64,000 nucleotides of DNA. It comes from Laetiporus sulphureus 93-53 (Eukaryota; Basidiomycota; Agaricomycetes; Polyporales; Laetiporaceae). The translations under genes and the position numbers were made by a program. Of the stretch, positions 46,606 through 56,622 are shown piece by piece. Every line of letters starts with the position of its first letter. Positions within the stretch are counted from its first letter, which is position 1. The stretch is taken from contig NW_024468510.1 of the NCBI RefSeq assembly GCF_001632365.1, positions 733,173 through 797,172 of the forward strand, read 5' to 3'. Under the pieces are notes generated by a model that saw only the letters and a program-made list of their open reading frames with translations, made no database searches and was not told the origin of the DNA.

Positions 46606-47830
46606 TCACTGTTCGTCGTGGACAATCTCCCAGTTGAGCTCCTTGCCTGCCCAGAATGGAACGACGCTCTGTCCACCTTCTTCCCAACTTTCTGGCACTA
46701 GTCTGCCCTGCACACGCTTCAGCGTGATCCTATCTTTGTCAGCGCGAGCTGGAACACCGTAGAAGGCCCTTCCATTCGTGCTAACAAAACCTTCCAGGCG
46801 GTCTAGTGCCCCAAAGGAATCAAGCAGGTGCGCAACCAGAGGCAGGAGGATGGCGGAGGTATAAACGCCGGCGGCACATGCATGCGTGGGAGTTGCAGTG
46901 GATTTAGTGTGTGGCGGATGTGGTGCGGAGTCGGACCCAAGGAAAAAGCGAGGATGTCCTAGATGTCGCAGTATGTCTAGGCAGGATCGCCAAAAATCAC
47001 TCACGCATACTTACCTTCTCTCACCGCGTCTCGCAGGGCCTGTCTGTCGTCGGGATATTTAGCGACGGGTTTGCAGAAGTTGAATGACTGGCCAGCCCAG
47101 TCGTCTACGATAAGTGCTAGGTGATGGGCTGTTATGGTGCATGCGACCGTGTCGCCCAGGCTCTTGACAAGTTCCACCGCCGCACGGGTGGTGGCGTGTT
47201 CGAGCACGATCCGGAGGCGCGGGAAGCGCGCATGCAATTTCTGAAGATGAGGGAGGAAGGCGACTTCTGCGTTAATCACGCAGGTATTGCTGGCCGGATC
47301 GGAGGGAACCTCGCCATGCAGATTGAGCACCATGCCTTCCTTTTCCATCGCTGCGAAGAGGGGATAATACGCCTCGTAAGACTCAATTCCTCCTTCCGAG
47401 TTAGTTGTTACCCCCCGAGGATAGGATTTTACACCTGCAGCAGTCGTATCGCCGTGAGAAATTGCTGCAATGTTTCAGAACTGACCGACCAACCAACTAT
47501 GCCGGCATGTCTTGCTTTTCGGATTTCATCCGGAGTGAGTCCAGGAGAAAGGTAGAGCGTCATCAGGTACTCGACTGTGGGATCAACGGCTTGCAATTGG
47601 GCTTTGTACAATAGGGCTTCTTCCGTATTCATGACGGGGGGCTTCAGATTTGGCTGCTTTGTGAATTAGAGAGCGAAAATTTGGAATCACATCAAGAATG
47701 TCGATACCATGACATACGCCAACCTAAACCCTCCTTTCTTGACATGCTTGGCGAGAAATCCAGCGAACTCTCCCTGACGAAGATGGACATGGAAATCGGC
47801 CGGGGACGCAACAGAGATCGTGTCGGACAT
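46606..47830 (-). CDS. URA4: Dihydroorotase
   Basis: Predicted 351-residue cyclic amidohydrolase (EC 3.5.2.3) of pyrimidine synthesis, converting carbamoyl aspartate to dihydroorotate. Four exons, minus strand: 47830-47708, 47653-47494, 47434-47015 and 46958-46606; the total divides by three. Metal and substrate residues are in place: DFHVHLRQGEF (HxH), VMPNLKPPV, the carbamylated lysine in VKSYPRGVTTNSEGG, LNLHGEVPS, VLEHATTRAAVELV, CTITAHHLALIVDDW, and the late aspartate in FFLGSDSAPHP. It matches the yeast Ura4 type in length and order. It is read divergently from kinesin-8 across only 168 bp. Confidence 0.95.
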
Positions 47831-47998
47831 AGTGAAGGTGAAGAGGAACGGTCACGTGGGACGACGCGTGCTTTTGATTGCCGTTGTTGATCCTGCAACG
47901 TTCAACTCTGCTCGCCCACCCGACACACTCCTCGCCCGACACGTCCGCAGCTTCATTCCACGGGAGAACACAGGTCACGGAGAGGGAAAGATACAGAC
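47831..47998. promoter_or_regulatory. Shared divergent promoter region
   Basis: 168 bp between the start codons of dihydroorotase (minus) and kinesin-8 (plus), so both promoters overlap here. No TATA box is evident. Confidence 0.5.
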
Positions 47999-50900
47999 AT
48001 GGTCGCTGCAGGGTCCATAACGGTTGCAGGTGAGTGGCATCTCTTTGTCACATCACTGCGTAGCGACGGTGCCAAACACACACCGTTCAGTCCGCGTTCG
48101 CCCACCAACGTCGTGGGAGGCAGCTCGGCTACCTCAGGCAACATACGACAGTTGCATACGGAGCGATGGCGCGCTGTCCACGCCGGCAAAGTCAGTGACC
48201 AACTCCGCGCCGCTCCGAGGAGTCGTCCAGATAGTCGACGACCGCGTTCTCACGTTTGATCCTGACGAGAAAGACCCTTCAAGATCATTCGTGGAGAGAG
48301 GCTTTATGCCTCCCGGCACCAAAAGATATAAGGACAGGCGCTTCATATTCGACCGAGTCTTCGACCATCAAGCACGACAGGAGGATGTATACCGTGGCAC
48401 AGCTAAACCTCTTCTGAGCAATCTCTTGGATGGATTCAATACTACCATATTTGCGTATGGTGTGAGCTTGATATCTTCTAGCACAAGCGACATCCATTGA
48501 CGGCTAACCCACTCAATAGGCTACGGGATGCGGCAAGACACACACGATCAGTGGCACAGATGCCGACCCAGGCATTATCTATCTTACCATGTCGGACTTG
48601 TTCCAACGAATAGACGACCGCAGAGACGACCACATAGTCGACGTGGTCGTCACCTTCCTGGAGATCTACAACGAGGAGATCCGCGATCTCCTCGCAGAGC
48701 CGGGCACGCCGCTGCATCGGGGGGGCCTTCAAATCCGCGAGGACAAGACCGTGAAGGTTGTTGGCCTTACTGAGCTTCGACCAAAAAACGCGGACGAAGT
48801 GAAGGAGATCGTGCTTCTTGGTAACTCCCGCCGGACACAATCACCAACACACGCGAACGAGACTTCTTCGCGGTCGCATGCTGTTCTGCAAGTACACATT
48901 ACTCAGGCACCGCGTACAGCGAGCATCACTGAGCAACGCACGATGGCCACATTGTCTATCATCGACCTTGCAGGCAGCGAACGTGCTGCAGCTACGACCA
49001 ACATGGGCCAGCGCATGGTGGAGGGAGCGAATATCAACAAGTCATTACTCGCGCTTGGAAATTGCATTAATGCTTTATGTGAAAGTGGTGGTGCCCTCCG
49101 TCACATCCCATACCGTAACAGCAAGCTCACGCGTCTCCTCAAGTTTTCCCTCGGCGGTAACTGCAAGACTATCATGATCGTCTGCATTGCTCCGACCTCC
49201 CTCCATTTTGACGACACGCAGAACGCACTGGTTTATGCTGAACGTGCGACCAGGATCAAGACGAAGGTCGTCACCCGTAACGTCGTGAACGTCGATCGCC
49301 ACGTGGGCCAGTATGTGGAGGCAATCAACCGTCTCAATTTGGAGGTTGCGGAGCTGAAGCAAAAGCTTACTGGCAAGCGAGATTCCGAGGTCGAGAGGGA
49401 GAGACGTAAGAAACGGGACGCCGCGGAAGAAATTGCGAAATCCAAGCGAGATATGCAGCAGAAGGCCGAACAAATGCAATCATCCATCATAGACGGTGCA
49501 AGCTGTGCAAGCAAAATCGCGATCGCTGAGGCCAAGCTCCGAGTTATCCGTTCCCGCCTCGCCCAGTTGGATGCCCTGGCTTCATCGCCGGCTTCTCTAT
49601 CAACCGACTTACAGGCAGAGCGACAGCTGCTGAAGGCACTCGCTCAACCAGAGGAAGAGGTCGTGAAGACTCACTCGCCGCTGAATGTGCGAGTGCAACG
49701 GTCCAACAACTCTGATGCCATGTTCGACGCGACTCTTCGTGCAGTCAGCGAGCGACGATCGGACCAGCTTGACGAATATGCGGTTGACAACGTCAAGCTA
49801 GACGCTCGATGGCGTAAGGCCGAGATGGAACGTGCTAAAGCAGAGACCGGCCAGGGGGTTCTGCGAGAAGCAATCACCAACCAAGCTGAGTCCATTGTGA
49901 GCCTTATCGGCTTGGTGAGCCGATACACCGTGACGTTGGGAGATGCGAGCCGCCTCTTAAGTACAGCTGTTGCGGAAGGACGAGATGGTCTGGATGCGAC
50001 CGCCAAAGCTGTAGCGATGTCTCTCAAGAACATCTCGGATAGCAACGACAAGGCCTTCCAGGAACTAGTAGGCCACTCCATTGCTGCCTATACGATGGGA
50101 GCGAACCCTTCAGCTCCATCGTCGCTCGAGGCGTTCAAGAAGTATCCTTCGGGTCTCGGTCTTGGTCGGGCTTCGATTGCGCCTGCAACTTCGCAGCCTG
50201 CGAAGGCTCGAGTATCACTGTCCAGGCGTTCTGCATCATATGGGTCGGCGCTTCCGGCATCTCCGCTACGGAAAGCACACAAGAGCCCACGAAAGTCCCT
50301 TCGTTCGAGTATGGCCGCGTCTTTGCCCTACAGGCGTACGTCCGGCCCAGACAAGGGCAAGAAGAAAGGCGTTCAGTGGCGAGATGAAGTCGGCCAAGGC
50401 GATCTCGATGACGGCGGTCTAGGTGTCCCAGCGCCGCTTATCAGGGTGTCAGGCTCCAACCAAAGTATTTCATTATCAGCGTCTGGTTCAGAACTAGCCT
50501 CTACATCTACGCGCAGCACGTCGAAGGCTGGCTCGGAGAGTGAATGGGAAGACGACAAGACGGAGGAGAGCATGAGCGGCAGCTTTACCCGTAACCCATT
50601 TTTAGATTCCTCTGCAGGATCGTCATCTGGCAGTGCTATTCGCAAGAGACCTCGGGCCAGCCGTTTAGACCCAGGCTTCCTCAAGCCTAAGTCAACGGGT
50701 ACGGCCCTTGACAGTCTAGCAGAGAATGACGAAGAACTTACAGCGATTCAGCCGACACCCACCAAACATCGCATGTCACCTTTGGGGGACCGCAACATGA
50801 ACCGAGGTCCTTCACCTGATGGGTCGTCAAGCAGTTCGAGCACGTTGGGTCCTCTGCACAGTTCCAAGAGCCACGACCGCCCGCACGGTAGTCCAGCTAA

Positions 50901-51273
50901 GCGGATGTCTTTGACTCCGAAATCTGTCGGTCTCAACAAGAATACTAGCAGAAGACGCTCAGTCATCGGGCCCTTGCGCAATGATAGGCCACGGAGGCGG
51001 ACAAGTATGATCCCACAGCTGTCCCCACCTGACAGAGATTCCAACGACTCGGGAAACAGCTCGCAGTTCTTTTCAAATAGCTTGAATGGCGGTACACGCA
51101 GAGTGCTCATGAGTACGGGCGAGCGGTCGCCTGCCAAGAGGTCAAAGAGGATGTCGCTGCTGTCTGTCTCATCAAACAGGCTGGCCGCATCTGCGCGGCT
51201 GAAACTCCCTGATGCCAACAGCAGCTCTGAGATTAGCTTCAACAAGTCCAGTGGACGACCATTGTGGAGGTGA
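47999..51273 (+). CDS. KIP3: Kinesin-8 (Kip3-like) motor
   Basis: Predicted 1051-residue plus-end-directed kinesin that shortens microtubules and helps spindle positioning and length control. Three exons: 47999-48029, 48091-48461 and 48520-51273; the total divides by three. The motor domain is N-terminal: ITVAVRVRPPTSWEAA, an extended loop typical of kinesin-8, FIFDRVFDH, the P-loop FAYGATGCGKTHTISG (split by intron 2), switch I NETSSRSHAVLQVHI, switch II LSIIDLAGSERAAA, then INKSLLALGNCINALCE and YRNSKLTRLLKFSLGGN. A neck and coiled coil follow (LNLEVAELKQKL onward). The C-terminal third is Ser/Arg/Lys-rich, with many SP/TP sites that may be Cdk targets, and a basic end that could bind microtubules. 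The motor is intact. Confidence 0.93.
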
Positions 51274-51711
51274 AGGCTGCTTATAGGAACGATAATCATG
51301 TACTGTCATAAACTCGATCTGTACGACTTTTTGTTTACCGTGTTCTGATAACCATGTTGTCCGCTCCGGCTTCACTATTTATGTTCTGCGATGTCCTGCA
51401 TGATATTACATGTCACGTCCCGTCTTTTTTCTCAACATTGTACCATATATGATACATCCTATATTTGATCTTCGTTGTCGGACAGCCATTACACATCACA
51501 GCGATCAGCTGTGCAGAGTTGTTGAGGTTGTTGAACCGTTTAAACCGCTGGGGTGGCAGCCTAGTCGATGTCTGCTTGGTGTCTAACTCCCATGTGCAAA
51601 TCCATGAATGGCATGAAGGATTATTTCGAGCCCGCGCAACACGAGCCAGCTCAATAGTGCAGGGCAGGAAGGACCCGAAGTGTCCGACGTATCGTTACAT
51701 ATTAGAAAGCG
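51274..51711. other. Convergent 3' intergenic region
   Basis: Kinesin-8 (plus) and the p24 gene (minus) end toward each other. The 438 bases contain their 3' ends; a short plus-strand frame overlapping the p24 exons is a shadow. Confidence 0.45.
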
Positions 51712-52569
51712 CGTTTTACTTCGAAAAAGGACTGTACAAGGGGGTTTTTCAGAATTGACTCATCAACGAAGAAGAATGTGGACCAACCTTCAAGTAATAC
51801 ACCTGCCATGCCACCACCGAAAAAAGGACGGCCGCTTGGAATATTGACCACCACTTCACTCGAGCGTTTGTCGACTCGGCCGTGTCCCGATGTTTTCGTT
51901 CCCGGACGACAATGTACTCCTGCTCGTCCTTCACAGCGGTCAGGCCATTCGCCAATGCGCGAATTTCGCGCTCGATGGGTGCCACGGTCTCTATGCGTTT
52001 ATGAGATGGATTGTACGAACATAACGGCGACACACTTACCATCATCATCAACATAGATCACACCGTGAACGTTGAAGCTAGTTGATACGTGATTAGAGGG
52101 TCACCACAGCGGAGTACTTGTTGCGCACCTGATGAGTTTGTCGACGACGGTGCTCATCATGTTCGAGAAACAGTATTGGTAGCGGCCATCCTTCTTCGCT
52201 GTTATGGAGACAGTCCCTGTGCTCTGCTTCTTGTGGTCCGCGAGCGACACATGGTCAGGATCTTGCAACTTGTTTGAGGCAATGCGTAAGTGGCGACTAT
52301 GTCAACAGTACGAATTGACTTACCCAAAAGTCAACATCAAGGTGGCCTCCACCACCAACTTGGTAAGTCACTGTCATCTAGTGTCTGTAAGCGGTCGGTC
52401 CTCCGCGCGACTAACATGAGCCTGTACGCACTTTGTCATTGACATGGAGGTCCTCGAAGAAACACTCCTTCTTTCCTGCCGGTACCTCGATCATATGCGC
52501 TGTCGCGACAGCAGGAAGCAGCACACATAACGATATACATAGTGCGAAGAGGGTATATTGCCGTGTCAT
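51712..52569 (-). CDS. p24 family cargo receptor (Emp24/TMED2-like)
   Basis: Predicted about 207-residue type I membrane protein that cycles between ER and Golgi and helps sort cargo (such as GPI-anchored proteins) into COPII vesicles. Multi-exon, minus strand; the first exon is 52569-52432. It begins with a signal peptide, MTRQYTLFALCISLCVLLPA. The GOLD domain follows with its disulfide cysteines in GKKECFFEDLHVNDK and GRYQYCFSNMMSTVVDK, and the block MTVTYQVGGGGHLDVDFW between them. Next are a coiled stem (EREIRALANGLTAVKDEQEY, RERKHRDTAESTN), one membrane helix (WWSIFQAAVLFSVVAWQVYY), and the cytosolic tail LKSFFEVKRAF. The FF and basic residues in the tail suit COPII and COPI binding. The tail and length fit the p24-beta (Emp24/TMED2) branch best. 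Confidence 0.9.
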
Positions 52570-52779
52570 GTTTGTGGATGGCTGGCGTGCCTAGCAGCAG
52601 TCGTGGCAGGACGTGTACACCAGCGTAAGAAACCTGTGGCTCGGTGATGGAAGTGCACGGGGTCCGCAAGATCATCTTCCTCGCGCGCCACTGCAAGGCT
52701 CAGAACGCGTCTCGCCGACTCTCTATCACAACTTTTTTTACACGCTCCGGCATTCATCCACCACCTAACACAATCCATC
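52570..52779. promoter_or_regulatory. Shared divergent promoter region
   Basis: 210 bp between the p24 start (minus) and the RanBP1 start (plus); both promoters must lie here. Confidence 0.5.
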
Positions 52780-53745
52780 ATGACTGACGTTTCTGCACTC
52801 GCTCCTCGCGTGAGTATTGCTTTGTTTAAGCGGATTGGGTGCTCGCCTCGATCGATGCAGGCGATCTCGCTACCCCTCTGCGAGACGGCAGCTCACGTTC
52901 ATTATCTTATCGCAGGAGGAGGAGCACGAACCCCATTATGAGCCTGTAATTAGGCTCACGGAGCAGGTCGAGACCAAGACGTTTGAAGAGGACGAAGATG
53001 TCCTCTTCAAAATGTGGGTAGCCACTTGCGGTGTCGATGTTCGAACGACTAATCGTTCGCTGTGCATGTGCATCTCAGGCGTGCAAAGCTCTTCCGGTTC
53101 GCTTCGGAGTCATCAGAATGGAAGGAAAGAGGAACTGGCGATGTCCGTCTCCTCCAGCACAAGGAGACGAAGAAGGTTCGACTAGTGATGAGGCGCGATA
53201 AGACTCTAAAGGTCTGCGCGAACCACGCGAGTGCGTACCCTCCAGGCCCGCGTTGCTTAATTTGCCTGACTTACTGTCTCGCTCTCAGTCACCTCCGATA
53301 TGAAGCTGCAGCCCAACATCGGATCCGACAGGAGCTGGGTCTGGAAGGTTGCTGCAGACTACTCTGAGGATCCGCCTACATCCGAGACTCTCGCGATCCG
53401 CTTCGCTAACGCAGAGAGTAAGCTACTGATTCTATGTTGTGCTTCAATCTGCCACGCTGACCTTGCTTCACAGACGCGAGCCAGTTCAAGGAAGCATTTG
53501 AGGCTGCGCAGAAAACGAACGCGAGCATTGCTGCTTCCGGTGCACCTGCTCCTGCTCCTGCCGCGGCTCCGGAGGAGAAGAAGGCAGAAGAGAAGAAGCC
53601 CGAAGAGGAGTCGAAACCGGCAGAAGAGGTCAAGGAGGAGATCGTAGAAGAGAAGGAGGAGGAGACTGCTCCAATCGAAGAGAAGAAGGAGGAGGGGTTT
53701 GAAGTGATCAACTCCTCAGAGGCCACTGAAGAGAAGAAGGAGTGA
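52780..53745 (+). CDS. Ran-binding protein 1 (Yrb1-like)
   Basis: Predicted 226-residue co-activator of RanGAP that releases Ran-GTP from transport factors in the cytoplasm. Five exons: 52780-52809, 52916-53013, 53079-53230, 53289-53417 and 53474-53745; the total divides by three. The Ran-binding domain spans most of the protein: [93 protein letters not shown], and [19 protein letters not shown]. The C-terminal about 70 residues are a Glu/Lys/Ala/Pro tail of low complexity. Length and order agree with yeast Yrb1 and human RanBP1. Confidence 0.95.
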
Positions 53746-53984
53746 TCTTCACGAACCGTAACTGTCTAATTTTTACCGTCTAATGCCTACTGTGCATGGT
53801 CTGTCGATTCGTTCCTACTGTTCACTGCAACTCCCGTTCATCACGAGCAGCTATCTTGTCCCGCGAGCAACATAGCGCTCCGTACGTAACAGATCCATGA
53901 CATCATCCGCTACATGAATTGGCCAATAGTACAACACGTTCTCGGCCGTTGAGGCCTCCAGGTGTTACGTTGGTGTAACAACAA

Positions 53985-56352
53985 TCAAATCTGGCTAGCA
54001 TTGTCCGGATACCTCTCTTCCTCCTTCGCCCATGCAGCCCAAAAAGCAGAAGCATCGCCCTTGCTCCAGTATTGCGGAGGCTGTTCGCCTTGCGCGACAG
54101 CCTCAGATATTAGAATGTGACGGATTGCCTATAGAGCAGCTCAATATCTGGAGACCGAAGTCTATGAGAACGTCTCTACTAACCGACCCTCTAGCGAACC
54201 AAAATTCAGAGATCAGAAATGTTAAGACATGTATCAGCATGATAAACTCACGGTGCTTCATACATAGGCTCCAGAAGGAGAGATTCCTGGCGATCTCTTA
54301 GATATCTTTGTCCGCACATAGAAGCAGAATTCAACCTCACCATGATACCTCGCAGACCTCTCGCACCTCCGCCTCTTTGAGAAGCTCTACGACATATCTC
54401 ATCGAGTGCTGCACTAGTGAATCTAATCTCGATGCCAGAGTACCCAAATAGAGCGGTATACTGTGAGATTAGCGAGCCCCTAACTTCTGTGAGGATGCGT
54501 CGTAGGTCAGCCGTGGACAAGGGCGACAGTGTCGTTATTGAAGGCATCCGAGAAATGAACTCTGGGATGAACCTGGGATAGCGTGAGATCTCTTAACAAG
54601 CCAACGACGCAACTAGCACGTACCCGTATTTGACTAAATCTGGATGTGGGCAATGTCGAAATCGGGAGAACACACGCAGGGAGAAGCGACGCACCCTGAG
54701 GTTCCACATGGTCCAGCAGACTTGTGCTTGATCGCTTGTTCGGCGTGAAGAACGGCATGTCACTGCTTTCTTCCATGGATGGTGATAGATTGGCCGTAAA
54801 ACCGATCGACTGGTTCCGTCGTTCCACCGTTAGATCGCATGATCTCAAGCTCAAACGAGGGGAACGTACTCCTTTTACCACACGTCGTTTGATAATGTTC
54901 TCCAGGCCGACGAAGGCGCCACTGAGTACAAATAGTACGTTTGACGTGTCAATGGAATACGAATCTGGTCTTGCTTTTGAATTTTTGTGTAATCAGCAGC
55001 TCAGCAGGCGCACACCAACCTTGAACTTACGGCCATTAAGATTCACGGAACGCTGACCAGTCCTTGTCCGACTATCTCCGCCTATTGAAGATGAGACCGC
55101 ATGCGATCCCTTAGATTGAACTGTGACAGTCGTTCCCTCCATCATACGAAGCAATGCCTGCTGCACTCCTTCGCCACCAACATCTCGAGTGCCGTCAACG
55201 CCGCCGCCGCCTGCCTTTCTGGCGATCTTATCAATTTCGTCGATGTAAACGATACCCATGCTTAACGATGCCGCTCAGCGTTTACCCTACCATCACAGAC
55301 GACCTATCTTACCTTGCACGATATGGATCCCAGTTGGCCTCTTGCAACTGAACATATTCCGATCAGAGTCATAGCGCACATGATTACTGACACTCACAAG
55401 TCGTTGTATGCATACATCAACGTCATCTCCTACATCTGGTCAGAGTCGCGTCAAATAAGTCTCGAATGACCCAGATGAAGGAAATCACACACAGCCTGCC
55501 TGAAAGAAGTTAGTCTCGCAAACAATACTCTTGAGAACGTGCGCTAACCTGAGTGAACGATGTCGCGTCGCTCACTGAGAACGGCACGTTAAGAACGTTG
55601 GCAAGTGTTCTTGCCAGCAACGTCTTGCCTATATCGTTTGTTCATCACTTGCATCATGCTCTCTCGATATACATACCTGAGCCTGTTGGACCGCTTCAAG
55701 GAGGGGCATGACAATTGGTGTCAATGCGAGTGGATGCTCCATAATGAGAACATGACATACATGACCAGAACATTGCTCTTCTCGAACAATGGCATAGATC
55801 GTTGTGGCTGTAATGGCAGCGGGTGCAGGCGCAGGCGGTCGGGATGTGGATGTACTCGTGCACTGACAACTGGCTGTGCTATGCGTAACGTTATACAAGA
55901 TGAAAATATATGATCAATGTCGCGGTGCTCACATTCGTCCTTCGGGTCTAGCCACTCTGCCTGATCATTGGACTTCTCCAGCGACGAGAGGTTCGCATGC
56001 ACTCGGTTGTAATGGTTGAACACGCTGTGCATATGTCGAATCTCCAGCGTTCATGACGAGAGATATCTGTACTTACGCCACGGAGAGAACTTTCTTAGCA
56101 TTCTCCTGGCCAATCACGAATTCACTCAAGTACTGCACGAGCTACGTATCGGTGACATGTCAGAGTTAAAGGATCTCGCTCAAGTTCAGGCCGCAATCGT
56201 ACCTGTCGTGGGGTCGCTAGTCCAGGAGGCCTCGAGAAGAATGGTCCGCTGCTCAGCTCATCCTCCGGGGGATAGTCATAGCGCGCTTGAGTGCGGAGAC
56301 CCCGCCGAGTTAATGCACGCAAGTGGCGACTTTGGCGAGAGCACCAAGCCAT
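53985..56352 (-). CDS. Mitochondrial ClpX AAA+ unfoldase
   Basis: Predicted AAA+ unfoldase of mitochondria. About 13 exons, minus strand. The N-terminus [20 protein letters not shown] is Arg-rich, as expected of a presequence. Order of motifs: [40 protein letters not shown] (Walker A, split over three exons), [35 protein letters not shown] (Walker B), [56 protein letters not shown], the sensor-2 part [11 protein letters not shown], and the tail [15 protein letters not shown]. An IGF tripeptide (in [10 protein letters not shown]) lies where bacterial ClpX has its ClpP-docking loop. The N-terminal zinc-binding domain of bacterial ClpX is missing. A 7-nt exon (54184-54190) supplies the PGS turn before IRHILISEA. 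Splicing of the segment after WLDPKDE (about 55850-55920) is less certain. Confidence 0.9.
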
Positions 56353-56622
56353 TGTCGATTTCCGCGGGGCACAGTCAGACAGGAATTGCAGTATAATTTA
56401 GGCTGTAGAAACTGCAGATAGCAAAGACAATATCACTGGGCGTGGTTGGGCCTCACTAATGCAAGGAGTGCGAAATGAGTCGTGAAGCGCTCAATATTGG
56501 GAGCATCACACAAGAGCGCCAGGCCGGCGCGGTGGCTGCGCGTGATTCTTCTTCACTTACGCCCATCACCAGCCTCGAGTGAGTGGACACTCCTGCTCAT
56601 ATCCACGTTCTGCCATAGTGAC
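56353..56622. promoter_or_regulatory. Shared divergent promoter region
   Basis: 270 bp between the ClpX start (minus) and the cactin start (plus); both promoters are expected here. The frame of cactin continues upstream to an ATG at 56482, but MARRHSRSASPRG at 56623 is the natural start. Confidence 0.5.
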
